IMG/VR virus record: IMGVR_UViG_3300010401_000049
Location: 1 to 43,005 of that record
Source of the DNA: a virus
Length of the DNA: 43,005 bases
Reading direction: 5' to 3' (one strand)
Within the stretch, counting starts at the first letter, position 1. Each line of letters begins with the position of its first letter. The position numbers were made by a program, and so were the translations under genes. The notes under the pieces were generated by a model. The model did not search any database and was not told where the DNA came from. It saw only the letters and a list, made by a program, of their open reading frames with translations. Shown in pieces: positions 27,138 to 37,131 of this stretch.

Positions 27138-28862
27138 TTGGAAGCTCTTACCTCATTTACCCCTGTATTTCAGGAGGTCTTGTTAAAAACTAAGGAATTG
27201 TTAGAAACAAAGGGTGAGGAGCCTGGTAGACAATTCTTCTTAGCCGAGATGCGTCGAATTGGCTACAAGGAAAGAATTAAGAATCTTTATAAGGTTCAGG
27301 GCAAAGGCACAGAGTTTGTTCGATTCAGGCCCAACAAAGAGCAGTGCCAATTCATCGAGGATCGCTCAGGACGAGACATAATACTAAAGTCGAGGCAGAT
27401 TGGCTTTACTACCTTTGCATGCATCTACGCCTACGATAGAGCCTTGTGGGACGGTTGGCGAACGGGCATCATGGCCCACATGCAAGAATCTGTCAAGGTC
27501 TTTTTTGATACCGTTAAGAATGCTAATGAGCACTTTAAGAAAGATTGGGGCTGGTTCTTTAGTCCCGAAGAAGCTCAAAGTAACACAACGCGTCTAAGTT
27601 GGGTGGATTCTAAAGCCTCCATTACAGTTGCTTTTAATTTTCAAGGCTATACCTTAAACTTCCTCCATATTTCTGAAGCTGCTTTTGTTCAACCGCCCTC
27701 CAGACTTACCTTCTCAATTCAAGCAGTACCAGAGGAAGGTGAGATTGTACTTGAAAGCACCCCCAATGGACCTGGAGGCTTCTACTACAATGTATACCAG
27801 GATTGGAAGAGGCTCAAAGGATCTGCACCGTTCCGGGGGCACTTTTTTCCCTGGTTTACTCACTATCCTGAAAATAAAGAAAACCCCAAGTGGCAAAAGC
27901 AGCCTGGAGTCCATTGGAACCAAGAAGAAGAAGAGTTAAAGGAATTATATAAACTTGAAGATTATCACTTGGCATGGCGTCGCTTCAAGATGGCTGAAAG
28001 TTGTGAAAACAATCCAGAGGTTTTTGAAATACAGTACCTATCTGATGACGTATCTTGTTTTCTTGCCGGTAAGAATTCTGTTTATCCTAGGGGCGTATTA
28101 AAGTTTCAAGAGCAGTTTGTAACAGAGCCTTCATTTGTTGGCTCACTCACAACTGTAGACAAGAATGTAGAGTTTCGTAAAGATCGAAAAGGATTACTCT
28201 CAATCTGGGATTTACCTAAGCCAAATGGCCTCTACTATGGGGGCGCAGACCCTTCTTCAGGACTTGGTGGAGATCCCGGATGCGCAATTGTCATTAACGC
28301 TCGTACCGGAGAACAGGTCGCTGAACTCCATGGGTTTATGGACCCGGACGTATTCGCCGATGAATTGTGGAAATTGGGTCATTTCTATAACCAATGCTTT
28401 TGGTGCATCGAAGCTAATAACCACGGTTCTGCTGTTATCCTTAAACTAAAGAGTCAGTATCCAAATCTCTATAAACGCCAGAATTTTGATTCCATTGCAA
28501 AAAGATTTTCGTATGAAGTTGGTTTTCTAACTACCAACAGTAGTAAGGTAACAATTACAGATAATCATGTAGCAGCATGTCGTGATGGTTCTTTTAAAGC
28601 CCGCTCTGCATCACTCCTTAGTGAACTCGGCACCTTTGACCAGCTTGCTGGTAAACAAGGCCGCACAATTAGACGCGAGGCTAGAACCGGATGTCACGAT
28701 GACCGTGTGATAGCTGCCTGTTTATCATTCGAGATGCTTCGCAGTCGTCCCGTGTCTGAATACAAGGAACTATCAAACCCTTTAGCAGACATGGGTATGA
28801 TTGTCGACCCAATCACCGGTTTTTATCAGGCCTCGGGAAATTCCTATCTTGGTTACGAATAA
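27138..28862 (+). CDS. Terminase large subunit (574 aa), non-ATG start
   Basis: ATPase domain: Walker A-like KSRQIGFTT (84-92), Walker B LHISEAAF (about 178-185) with catalytic Glu, and the coupling motif LESTPNG (about 205-211). RNase H-like nuclease domain: GGADPSSG (Asp near 370), WCIEANNHG (Glu near 425) and CHDDRVIAAC (Asp near 520). All key residues are present. It packages DNA into proheads using the small subunit. The frame opens at 27111 with no ATG before Met38, so TTG 27138 or a nearby ATT must start it. Confidence 0.92.
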   Translation: MEALTSFTPVFQEVLLKTKELLETKGEEPGRQFFLAEMRRIGYKERIKNLYKVQGKGTEFVRFRPNKEQCQFIEDRSGRDIILKSRQIGFTTFACIYAYDRALWDGWRTGIMAHMQESVKVFFDTVKNANEHFKKDWGWFFSPEEAQSNTTRLSWVDSKASITVAFNFQGYTLNFLHISEAAFVQPPSRLTFSIQAVPEEGEIVLESTPNGPGGFYYNVYQDWKRLKGSAPFRGHFFPWFTHYPENKENPKWQKQPGVHWNQEEEELKELYKLEDYHLAWRRFKMAESCENNPEVFEIQYLSDDVSCFLAGKNSVYPRGVLKFQEQFVTEPSFVGSLTTVDKNVEFRKDRKGLLSIWDLPKPNGLYYGGADPSSGLGGDPGCAIVINARTGEQVAELHGFMDPDVFADELWKLGHFYNQCFWCIEANNHGSAVILKLKSQYPNLYKRQNFDSIAKRFSYEVGFLTTNSSKVTITDNHVAACRDGSFKARSASLLSELGTFDQLAGKQGRTIRREARTGCHDDRVIAACLSFEMLRSRPVSEYKELSNPLADMGMIVDPITGFYQASGNSYLGYE

Positions 28863-28880
28863 CACAAAAATTTGTTCTAA

Positions 28881-30905
28881 ATGCAAAGTAAGTTTAGTAA
28901 AATAATGACATCAGTCTTTGAAAAACCAGAACAACAAGATTTTGACCCAAAAGAGGCCAGAGCATTAAGCCATTTAAAAAGCTTCATGAGTAATTCTCGT
29001 CGCTACTGCATGACTTATTTTGATAAGTTTGATCGTCTCTGGGGCGAGTATCTCAATACTCGGCAAACCAAATCGTCTCCACTGCAACGAGCAAATCTAA
29101 AGCTCCCTTATGCCTGGACGATTGTTGAACAATATGTCCCTCAAGTCTGTGATGCCTTTCTTCGTGAAAAGCCTTACATTGAATTCCAAGGTCGAATGCC
29201 TGAAGATATGCAATGGGAAGACACTCTTTCCCAGTTTGTTTCTTTCCAAATGGATCAAATGAGTTTCTATGAAAAGTTTGTAGTTTTCAATAAAGATCTT
29301 TCCGTCTTTGGAACCGCTGTTGCTAAGGTGCCTTGGAAGTACCAAGAAAAAACAGCAATTAAAAAAGAAGAAGTTATTGATGAAGCAACGGGCAAGTATA
29401 AGCGAGTTGCAAAAAAGACCTTAAACGTCTTGTATGATGGTCCTGATTTTGACCCCATTCCTATTTGGGATTTCTTCCCAGACTGGACAGCTTCTCAACC
29501 TGGCAATGTCCAGGCTATGCGTGGCTGTGTCTTAAGAGTCTGGCGTACCTTGCAAGAGCTAGATGAGAAAAGAAAAGTTACTGCCCCTGATGGTTCTGTA
29601 CAAGGTATTTATGTTAATCTTGATAAGCTTAGAATGTCTCTTAAAGACCGAGATTCTAATAAAGATGATTGGTCTGTACCCACTAAAAATTCTTCTAATG
29701 ACTTTCAAACACGAGATCAAACCCTAGGATTAGAGAATGGCATTAAACGTAAAGACAAAATGGAAGTTTGGGAATACTGGGGACTCTTTGATGCCACTGG
29801 CAATGGAGACTTCCAGGAATATGTCATTACGGTCGCCAATGGCTCTACGGTCATCCGTTGCGAAACTAATCCGTATGATAGCCAATTCAAACCGTTCGTG
29901 GCGTCTGTTAACTATCCGGTTAGCGGAGAGTTTTATGGTGTTGGAGACATTGAACCTGTTTTGTCGTTGATTCGAGAAGGCTCTGCGCTCCGTAATGCCC
30001 GCTTGGACAATGCTAATCTGGCGGTCAACAGGATGTGGCTGATCGATAGGTCTTGTGGCATCAATCCTAGGAGCTTATATAGTCGAGCTGGGGGAGCCAT
30101 CCTAACTAACGACATCAATGGTATTAAAGCATTGGATGTTGCTGAAGTTCCGGGTTCTTCCTACAACGAGCTTTCTCAGATTGATTATGATATTCAGAAT
30201 GCCACTGCTCAAATAAACTCTTCTCAAAATGCTTCTAATCTTGGTCGTGCCTTTGGACGCACGGCAACTGGAGTTTCATATCTCCAGAGTAATACAAATT
30301 CTCGCATTAATTTAAAAGTTAAATTGCTTGAGAACTTGCTAATGAAGCCTTTGGGTAAGATGTTCCTGATGCTCAATCGTCAATTCTTATCTAACGACCA
30401 ATTTATTCGTGTTATGAATGACACTCAAAACCCCTTCAAGGTTTTGCCCTCAGACTCGTTTTGGGGTGACTATGACTTTTCAGCAATGGGTGCGGTGGAT
30501 CGTCTCTCTGAGGAACAACAAGCCCAAAACTTTGGTCAGAACGTAGTTCCTTTCTTAGAGTCTGTAGAAAAGTTTAATCCGGGCACAATTAATTGGAACA
30601 ATCTTACTAAACAGTATCTTAAAGTTTTTAACTTTAGAGACCCTTATCAACTCATTAACCCCCCTCAAGTGCAACAGCAGATCCAACAACAGATGCAGCA
30701 AGCACAGATGCAACAGCAAATGCAACTCGCTGAGCATAATGCACAAACTCAGGCTCAAGCTCAAGCAATGCTATCTGACCATCAGCACCAAAATGACTTA
30801 GTTGCTCAAGGTCAAAGCGAAGATGCCAAGTTGCAAAATGAAGTTGTTAAGGGTGTTTTTAATTCTGTGAAAGAACATGCTAAACCCAAGTCAGTTCAAA
30901 AGTAA
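28881..30905 (+). CDS. Portal protein (674 aa)
   Basis: A large protein after the terminase with portal-like features: an N-terminal helical wing (KSFMSNSRRYCMTYFDKFDR), a mid region ending in a long helix containing QINSSQNASNLGRAFGRTATG (about 435-455), and a Gln-rich C-terminal coiled coil (about 585-640) resembling the barrel of P22-type portals. It forms the dodecameric DNA channel. The first ATG lacks a clear ribosome binding site; ATG 28905 is an alternative. The next gene overlaps its end. Confidence 0.85.
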   Translation: MQSKFSKIMTSVFEKPEQQDFDPKEARALSHLKSFMSNSRRYCMTYFDKFDRLWGEYLNTRQTKSSPLQRANLKLPYAWTIVEQYVPQVCDAFLREKPYIEFQGRMPEDMQWEDTLSQFVSFQMDQMSFYEKFVVFNKDLSVFGTAVAKVPWKYQEKTAIKKEEVIDEATGKYKRVAKKTLNVLYDGPDFDPIPIWDFFPDWTASQPGNVQAMRGCVLRVWRTLQELDEKRKVTAPDGSVQGIYVNLDKLRMSLKDRDSNKDDWSVPTKNSSNDFQTRDQTLGLENGIKRKDKMEVWEYWGLFDATGNGDFQEYVITVANGSTVIRCETNPYDSQFKPFVASVNYPVSGEFYGVGDIEPVLSLIREGSALRNARLDNANLAVNRMWLIDRSCGINPRSLYSRAGGAILTNDINGIKALDVAEVPGSSYNELSQIDYDIQNATAQINSSQNASNLGRAFGRTATGVSYLQSNTNSRINLKVKLLENLLMKPLGKMFLMLNRQFLSNDQFIRVMNDTQNPFKVLPSDSFWGDYDFSAMGAVDRLSEEQQAQNFGQNVVPFLESVEKFNPGTINWNNLTKQYLKVFNFRDPYQLINPPQVQQQIQQQMQQAQMQQQMQLAEHNAQTQAQAQAMLSDHQHQNDLVAQGQSEDAKLQNEVVKGVFNSVKEHAKPKSVQK

Positions 30906-31242
30906 TGAGGAGTTTGACAACACTACTGGTTTTCCTATTCAAGAATTTCAGGACCAAGTGGATGTTAATCAAGCAACGGAAAAGATTATTGAAGCTTCTA
31001 CGCTCAAAGAGATGCAAGCCACAAAAGGCTGGAAGATCTTAGAGCAATACCTTCTTGAACAATCCAAATATTTTACTAATCAATTAAAACTAGAAGAAGA
31101 CTTTAATAAAATCAAGAAACTCCAAGCTTTGGTTATAGCCTTTGAGTTCCTTCCTCTAGTGTTTGAAAAAGTTTTTATGGATGCTGAAAAAGCATCTGAA
31201 ATTATAACCCAATTCACTGAAGGTCAAGCCCTTCAAGGCTAA
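30877..31242 (+). CDS. Hypothetical head-morphogenesis protein (121 aa)
   Basis: Acidic, helical protein starting within the portal gene (29-base overlap) and lying before the scaffold gene. Contains KNLEQYLLEQSKYF-like helices and a C-terminal FTEGQ. A role in prohead assembly is inferred from position only. Confidence 0.65.
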   Translation: MLNPSQFKSNEEFDNTTGFPIQEFQDQVDVNQATEKIIEASTLKEMQATKGWKILEQYLLEQSKYFTNQLKLEEDFNKIKKLQALVIAFEFLPLVFEKVFMDAEKASEIITQFTEGQALQG

Positions 31243-31265
31243 CTTGGCTTTCTAGGAGAAATATA

Positions 31266-32057
31266 ATGAATCCCGAAGTGCTAACTCCCCAGGAAACGGA
31301 CCCGCAAGGTCAATCCGTTAGTGGAGCCGCAGAGGTAGAGAATCAACCAACAGCAGTAGTTGCAGAAGCCCCTGTTTCTGCTCCAACTGAGATTCCAACG
31401 AAGTTTGTTGGTAAATCCGTAGAAGAACTGATTCCAGCCTACGATAATCTTGAAAAAGAGCTTGGTAGGCTAAGGAATGAAGTTGGTGAGAAAAATAAAC
31501 GCTTGCAAGAATGGGAAGCTCGGCAGAACTTTGTTCAACCAATTGTTCAACAGCCCGTGGCTTCTCAACCAGTCAAAACTCTTGAAGATCAATATCTTGA
31601 AGAGTTTGATGTTAATCCAAAAGCTGCAATTCTAAAACTCAACAAAGCTGAAAAAGAACAGATGCGTCAAGAACTGACCGCTGCTCAACAGCAAGAGTTT
31701 TATAATCAGGCTAAATCAGGTTCTGTTAAAGGCTATGATAACTTTGCCGAACTTGAACCTGAGATGATTAATCTTACAGGTCAATTTGTTGATCTTATCC
31801 GACCAGATCGTCTTACGGACCCTAAGTTAGTAAAGGCATTGTATCTAATGGCTCGAGGCTCGACTTCGACTGACCAAATTGCTAAGGCAGAAAAAAAAGG
31901 CGCCCAGCGAGCAGAAGCCATACGCAAAGAAAAAGCGGCAAGTGCATCAGAGTCTCCAGGCTCTTCACTTACCAAAGATACAGTGAACTTTGAAGGATTA
32001 ACCCGTGAAGAACAGAGAAAGTTCTTGGGTGTCGCCGATAGGTCTGTCGTAGAATAG
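31266..32057 (+). CDS. Scaffolding protein (263 aa)
   Basis: Composition is typical of phage scaffolds: Gln/Pro/Val-rich N-terminus, long charged coiled coil (about 50-90), Ala/Lys/Glu-rich helical C-terminus with basic KAEKKGAQRAEAIRKEK. Placed directly before the coat protein gene with a strong AGGAG site. Expected to guide capsid assembly and leave before maturation. Confidence 0.8.
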   Translation: MNPEVLTPQETDPQGQSVSGAAEVENQPTAVVAEAPVSAPTEIPTKFVGKSVEELIPAYDNLEKELGRLRNEVGEKNKRLQEWEARQNFVQPIVQQPVASQPVKTLEDQYLEEFDVNPKAAILKLNKAEKEQMRQELTAAQQQEFYNQAKSGSVKGYDNFAELEPEMINLTGQFVDLIRPDRLTDPKLVKALYLMARGSTSTDQIAKAEKKGAQRAEAIRKEKAASASESPGSSLTKDTVNFEGLTREEQRKFLGVADRSVVE

Positions 32058-32076
32058 TCTCTTAGAATAGCTACTA

Positions 32077-33048
32077 ATGGCAAATCTAACTACTAGTACG
32101 CTGAGCGCTAACTTATATCTCTACTATCTCAAAACGCTTCTCGATACGTTAGGTAGAATTAAAGTTATTGAAAATCTCTCAGCTAAATCTGTAACTATCC
32201 CCAAGGGATATGGTGTCCAAGCTAAATGGCTGCGTTATGCAGAATTTAACGTCACCACCCCTTCAACCTACCAATTGACGGAAGGAGTTGTTCCTTCTGA
32301 GGCTTCTTTGACGACTGTCAACGTAACTGCCACTGTACAACAGTATGGTACCTATGTTGCTATGTCCGATAAGTTGATCTATTCGGCAATTGATCCAGTA
32401 ATTGAATCTGCTGCTGAACGTCTTGGAGAGCACTCTGGTCAATTGATCGAGTTACTCTGTAGGAACGAACTCGATTCCACTCTTCCCAACCAATTTGCAA
32501 ACAGTAAAGCCTCTTTGGCTGTTACTGGCGCAACCGATGTTATGACTAGCAAAGAAATTTTGAAAGCTGTTATTACGCTTCAAAAAGCTTCTGTGCCTAA
32601 ACATGAATCTGGTAGCTATGTCGCTGTTGTGTCTCCCGCTTCTAAGGGTGACTTGATGAATGACACTGCGGTTGGTTCTTGGGTCGATGTCAATAAGTAC
32701 ACCGATGGTGGTAATACTAAGATCCTAAACGGAGAAGCTGGAATGGTCTTTGGGACTAAGATTCTTATGAGCGATCTTATCTCTTCGACTACGTCTGGTA
32801 CTCTTGGTGGTGCAACCGTTTACTCAAATCTCTTTTTGGGTAAAGGTGCTTTCGGAACTGTGCAACTCGGTAAAGAGAACGTGCAAATGTTCACCAAGGA
32901 TCCTAGTTCTGGTGGTACTGCCGATCCCATCGAACAAATTAGCACTGTTGGTTATAAAGTGCTGGGATTCGTTGCGAAGTATCTTGGTGGATCTGGTAAC
33001 TCTACTTCGGATAGAGGTGTAAGGATCCGTGCAGGCAGTGCCTTCTAG
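32077..33048 (+). CDS. Major capsid protein, N4-gp56 family-like (323 aa)
   Basis: The N-terminal region LYYLKTLLDTLGRIKVIENL then SVTIPKGYGVQAKWLRYAEF and QLTEGVVPSEASLT, YGTYVAMSDKL, matches the N4 gp56-type HK97-fold coat protein family. Length fits. As the most abundant protein it is followed at once by a strong terminator, giving a monocistronic end to its transcript. Stop codon is TAG. Confidence 0.88.
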   Translation: MANLTTSTLSANLYLYYLKTLLDTLGRIKVIENLSAKSVTIPKGYGVQAKWLRYAEFNVTTPSTYQLTEGVVPSEASLTTVNVTATVQQYGTYVAMSDKLIYSAIDPVIESAAERLGEHSGQLIELLCRNELDSTLPNQFANSKASLAVTGATDVMTSKEILKAVITLQKASVPKHESGSYVAVVSPASKGDLMNDTAVGSWVDVNKYTDGGNTKILNGEAGMVFGTKILMSDLISSTTSGTLGGATVYSNLFLGKGAFGTVQLGKENVQMFTKDPSSGGTADPIEQISTVGYKVLGFVAKYLGGSGNSTSDRGVRIRAGSAF

Positions 33049-33073
33049 AACACCTATCGAAATCAATATGTTA

Positions 33074-33104
33074 ACCTGGGGAGACCCCAAATCCCCAGGT
33101 TTTA
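33074..33104 (+). terminator. Intrinsic terminator after the major capsid gene
   Basis: ACCTGGGGA (33074-33082) pairs perfectly with TCCCCAGGT (33092-33100), followed by TTTT. It reduces transcription of tail genes relative to the capsid gene. Confidence 0.88.
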
Positions 33105-33139
33105 TAAAACATATTAGAAAAAGTTTAAAGGAAAATTAA

Positions 33140-33895
33140 ATGGTCACTAATTATACTTATGATGCTTATGAGACCACGATTGCTCGTGTTGATACTAATG
33201 CAGACAACTCTGCTAGATTTTGGAACGGGTATTCTGATGGGCCTGGTAGAACCTCTTTTAGGAATTTTAGATGGGATGCTATTGCCAATGGTTGGGATGC
33301 AAACAACTTTACCATTACCGAAGTTGGGGCTTGTACACAAACCTTGTCGGATGCTGATGATGGCGGGGCAGTAATTTTCCTTAATTCGGCTGCTGATAAT
33401 GATGGCCAAAATATCCGTGTTGGCAAGGGTACTGATGGCACTGGTGGAGCGGCTATTACTCATAAATCAAATAAACTTATTTTTATGGAAGCCACCATTA
33501 AATTAAGTGAAGCCACTCAGAATGACTTTTATTTTGGAATTTATAATAAATCAACTGATGCTGTTGGAACAATTCCCACTTCAGGTTTCTTTTTTCGAAA
33601 AGATGATGGTGACACTCAGTTAGACATTGTTTGTGTTGCTACAGGTCCTGGTGACACGACTCAAACAGTAAACGTGAAAACGATGGACACTGGGTTTCAT
33701 AAATATGGCATCAAAATTACTGGTGGAGCCAAAGCTGAATTTTATGTGGATGATTTGTTAATTGGAACTATTAGTACTCTTACTTCCTTTCCGGCTTCTA
33801 CAGTTTTCATGGCTCCGCAATTTGCCCATCAAAATGGTGATGCCGTTGCAAGAACTATGACTATGAAAGATCTGTATGTGGCGGCTCAATTGTAA
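33140..33895 (+). CDS. Jelly-roll (LamG/concanavalin-like) capsid decoration or fibre protein (251 aa)
   Basis: Beta-rich protein whose second half has a lectin-like pattern: KLIFMEATIKLSEATQNDFY then FFRKDDGDTQLDIVC and HKYGIKITGGAKAEFYVDD, characteristic of laminin-G/concanavalin-type jelly rolls. AAAGGAAAA precedes the ATG. Placed right after the capsid gene, it is likely a head decoration protein that binds carbohydrate, or a fibre. The fold call is by pattern and not by a search. Confidence 0.65.
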   Translation: MVTNYTYDAYETTIARVDTNADNSARFWNGYSDGPGRTSFRNFRWDAIANGWDANNFTITEVGACTQTLSDADDGGAVIFLNSAADNDGQNIRVGKGTDGTGGAAITHKSNKLIFMEATIKLSEATQNDFYFGIYNKSTDAVGTIPTSGFFFRKDDGDTQLDIVCVATGPGDTTQTVNVKTMDTGFHKYGIKITGGAKAEFYVDDLLIGTISTLTSFPASTVFMAPQFAHQNGDAVARTMTMKDLYVAAQL

Positions 33896-34287
33896 TGAAC
33901 GCGTTTATACTTTCTGAAAATTTAAGATCCTTAGACCCAAATTTTCTTGTGGACACTAAGCACACTCACACTGATACCAATAAAGATCTTGGGTCCTGTG
34001 GTATCTATTATAAAGAAGAATATATAGCTTGGTGTACTGTTAAACATATTCCTCTTGGTACTCAACATAATAAAGATAGAACTATTAAAGCCCCAGGCCT
34101 GCGAGAGATCTTATCAATCTGTATTCGCAAAGCCTCTTTATCCCCTTATAAAGTAGCTGCTAAGTTTTCAATGGGCTTAATAGGTCAATCGGACTGGGAT
34201 AAAATAAATTCTGAAGAAAAGTACTTAACTCAGTTTCCCAAGAACAAAAAAGAAAAAATTGACCCTTCTAAATATATTGAGAATTAA
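33895..34287 (+). CDS. Hypothetical structural-module protein (130 aa)
   Basis: No recognised motif; contains His/Asp-rich TKHTHTDTNKDLG and a basic C-terminus. Overlaps the upstream stop by one base and directly abuts the adaptor gene. Perhaps an assembly factor. Confidence 0.65.
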   Translation: MNAFILSENLRSLDPNFLVDTKHTHTDTNKDLGSCGIYYKEEYIAWCTVKHIPLGTQHNKDRTIKAPGLREILSICIRKASLSPYKVAAKFSMGLIGQSDWDKINSEEKYLTQFPKNKKEKIDPSKYIEN

Positions 34288-35103
34288 ATGCCAAACAGTA
34301 CTCTAGGTTGGACAAGATTAGAGATTATAAATAAGATTCTTGATACTCTTGGTAGATCAACTGATGCCATTGTTTTGGCTCGTCTAAAAGAAGATATAAA
34401 CTTTGCTCAGTTAGCTTTTTGGAAAATGTTTGATTGGAAGTGGGGAAAAATGTTTGGGGGTTCCCAAAATGGGCTATATACCCCCATTGTGGATCAACAA
34501 AGTCAATATGAAACTACTACTGTAACTATTAATTTACCTCCTATTTTTACTTATACTTTTAGACCTCAGGATATAGATAAAGTTTATATATCTTATAATC
34601 CAACTAATCCTAGTGACACCACGTATCTAAAATATACCACAACTTTAATAAAGGTGGAGAGCAGGGAGCTTCGTATTGCTTCTCCAGGGTTTAATCAGTG
34701 TGGGGTTCCAACTCATTATGCTATTAATGATAATAAAACCATTGAAATTTTTCCAGTTCCAAACACTACTTTAGGAACGCCTTCAGATTTAATAGGACAA
34801 TATTTATGGTTTGATGCCAAACGCATGCCAACTTTTATGGTTAATGATACTGATTATCCTGATATCCCAATTGAGTATCAAGAAACCTTTATGCAATATT
34901 TTTTGTGTCGTTCATTGTCTAGAGAACGGGATCCTAGAATGGATCAAGAACTCTTAATTTTTAAAGATATGTTGAAACAAGATAAACAAACAGATTTAGC
35001 AGAAGTTGAAAGTAATTTGAGAATTAAATTTGCAGAAGAAGAATTAATACCCAGCACTCAAAATAATTTAACTTGGAATCTTTGGAACAACAATAACTTC
35101 TAA
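34288..35103 (+). CDS. Head-tail adaptor / head completion protein, P22 gp4-like position (271 aa)
   Basis: The N-terminal helical region (MPNSTLGWTRLEIINKILDTLGR ... FAQLAFWKMFDWKW) and the PIEYQETFMQYFLCRSLSRE segment are typical of podovirus tail adaptor proteins (gp4 of P22, tubular protein A-like in T7-type phages). Its place before the hub gene agrees. It closes the portal and nucleates the tail. TAATG overlap with the next gene. Confidence 0.7.
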   Translation: MPNSTLGWTRLEIINKILDTLGRSTDAIVLARLKEDINFAQLAFWKMFDWKWGKMFGGSQNGLYTPIVDQQSQYETTTVTINLPPIFTYTFRPQDIDKVYISYNPTNPSDTTYLKYTTTLIKVESRELRIASPGFNQCGVPTHYAINDNKTIEIFPVPNTTLGTPSDLIGQYLWFDAKRMPTFMVNDTDYPDIPIEYQETFMQYFLCRSLSRERDPRMDQELLIFKDMLKQDKQTDLAEVESNLRIKFAEEELIPSTQNNLTWNLWNNNNF

Positions 35104-37076
35104 TGTCACCATTACCAACAAATGTTGAGTTTTCTGCTAAAGACAGTCTTTTAAGAGCACGGTTTAGAGGGCCTTTTGTTGGTTTAGACACAACGTCTAG
35201 TATAACAGATATGGATTTTTTAGCTCTTCGTTTAGCTGATAACACGGATATTGAGGATAATGGAACTATAAAGAAAAGAAATGGTTATACTTCTCTACTA
35301 GGGGCAGACTGGACTGGAGAAATAATTCATCAAGGTCTAGAATTTAAATACGGAACAAATATTGCTTTAACTGTAGCCGGACACGCAGCTGGGGCCTCTT
35401 CTGGTAAGTTTGGAAAAGTTACCGCCGCCTTTGCTGGGATTTCTGACATAAAAACAGGCTTGGCAAACACAAGACCCTCTATCTTTTCCATGGATAACAG
35501 GCTTTTTTATTTTAATGGCACCGATGATTTCTTATATGATGGAACTAATACTAGACAAATAGGCATTACTGCTCCAACAAATGCTCCGACTCTAAATACC
35601 ACAATTAACGGTTCTTTGGTTCCCGGTGCAATTTATATCTATTCCTACACTTATTATAATTCAGTCACCGGAGCAGAGTCTTCGCCTAGTCCTTTATTTA
35701 TCAGTCCTGCGGTTTCAGCCGATCCTTTAGATGGCTTTCGACTTAATGTAACATCTGGAGACGCTACAACTGCGGATACCATTAGACTTTATAGAACAGT
35801 TGCTTCTGGAGTGGTTCCATCTTTAGATACTACTGCTGCTATTGGGGCAACTACCATTGATTCAACCAAAGGAGATGCGGGTCTTGGAAAAGCAATGGAA
35901 TTGGATAATTCAAGACACACGCTCTTTGGTAATTTTAAATATGGTTGGGGTTCAGAAAATAGAGTTTTTTTAACCGGAAACTCCACCAAGCCCAGTAGAG
36001 CTATAGTTTCTGCCATTTATTCCGAAGGGCCCCACCCAGAGTCTTTTCCCGCCAAGAACTTTATTGATTGCGAATCCTCCAGAGGAGCCTTTGACTATAA
36101 CCTGGGGGGAGGAATGGCTGGGGATACTGTTATTATTCAAAAAAAGAATTCTGTGGGGCGCATTGAAAAAATAGGTGCGGATTCTACAGACCCAACTCTT
36201 CAAGCAGACCCCGTTGTTTTTGTATATCGAGAAATATCAAGAGCCGTAACTGGAGTAAGTCATTTTAGTGCCTGTACGGTTTTTGGGGAATATATTTGGC
36301 TTGGCAGAGATAATGTTTATGCTACAGACGGCACGAATGTTAGAGCTATTGGAGACAAAATTAGGGCTACTATTTTAAGTTATAATTTTTTGACGGACGA
36401 TAAATTTTCGGCTTTTAATGATATCACAAATAAACGAATTTATATTTCTATAAAATCCTCTCAAGCACAAACTGAATGTGACTATGTGCTTGTTGGAAAA
36501 TATAATAATTATCCTGATTTTGCTTGGTCCATTTACAGACCTGGAATTAATGCTACGACACACCCAGGAATTTTATCGGGTTGTTTTTTTGAGGCTTTAG
36601 ATTTTGATAATACACGTCGAGTTTTGTTTGGTAACAATCAGTTCAATGGAAAATTATATTATCTAAATACCGGAACCAATGATGATGGTTTTCCAATATA
36701 TTTTAGAATTCGTTTTGCTCCAGTTTCTTTTGGTTTTGACGAAGAAGAAAAGCTTTTTATACAAGATATCGTGCAGTGTTTAGGTAATGGGCTTAATTAT
36801 AACTTAACAGCAAGATCTTTTTATAATTTTGGAGACGTTGACCAAGAATCACAGTTTTTAAATCTAAATACTAGTATTTCACTCTGGGGGTCCTTAATTT
36901 GGGGGGCAGGATTGTGGGGCTCGGGGACCTCTCCTATTATTAGAAATAATAATATCCACACCAAAGCTTTTTTTAAACAGCTTCAATTAGAAAATTTTAA
37001 TGCCGATCAACCAATAACAATTTTTAATTATCAAACAATGGCAAGAAGTATTCATTATCGAGGGGCTTCTGTCTAA
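35103..37076 (+). CDS. Tail hub / nozzle protein, P22 gp10-like position (657 aa)
   Basis: Starts with [20 protein letters not shown] and has [10 protein letters not shown], then long beta-rich repeats that look like a propeller. The start and size are typical of gp10-like stabilisation (hub) proteins of P22-type podoviruses. It would form the tail tube attached to the adaptor. No enzymatic motif. Confidence 0.75.
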   Translation: MSPLPTNVEFSAKDSLLRARFRGPFVGLDTTSSITDMDFLALRLADNTDIEDNGTIKKRNGYTSLLGADWTGEIIHQGLEFKYGTNIALTVAGHAAGASSGKFGKVTAAFAGISDIKTGLANTRPSIFSMDNRLFYFNGTDDFLYDGTNTRQIGITAPTNAPTLNTTINGSLVPGAIYIYSYTYYNSVTGAESSPSPLFISPAVSADPLDGFRLNVTSGDATTADTIRLYRTVASGVVPSLDTTAAIGATTIDSTKGDAGLGKAMELDNSRHTLFGNFKYGWGSENRVFLTGNSTKPSRAIVSAIYSEGPHPESFPAKNFIDCESSRGAFDYNLGGGMAGDTVIIQKKNSVGRIEKIGADSTDPTLQADPVVFVYREISRAVTGVSHFSACTVFGEYIWLGRDNVYATDGTNVRAIGDKIRATILSYNFLTDDKFSAFNDITNKRIYISIKSSQAQTECDYVLVGKYNNYPDFAWSIYRPGINATTHPGILSGCFFEALDFDNTRRVLFGNNQFNGKLYYLNTGTNDDGFPIYFRIRFAPVSFGFDEEEKLFIQDIVQCLGNGLNYNLTARSFYNFGDVDQESQFLNLNTSISLWGSLIWGAGLWGSGTSPIIRNNNIHTKAFFKQLQLENFNADQPITIFNYQTMARSIHYRGASV

Positions 37077-37131
37077 TAAACCAAATTTTCAAACTCCAAA
37101 AGATCCAATATTAAAGCAACTCATTAATAAA

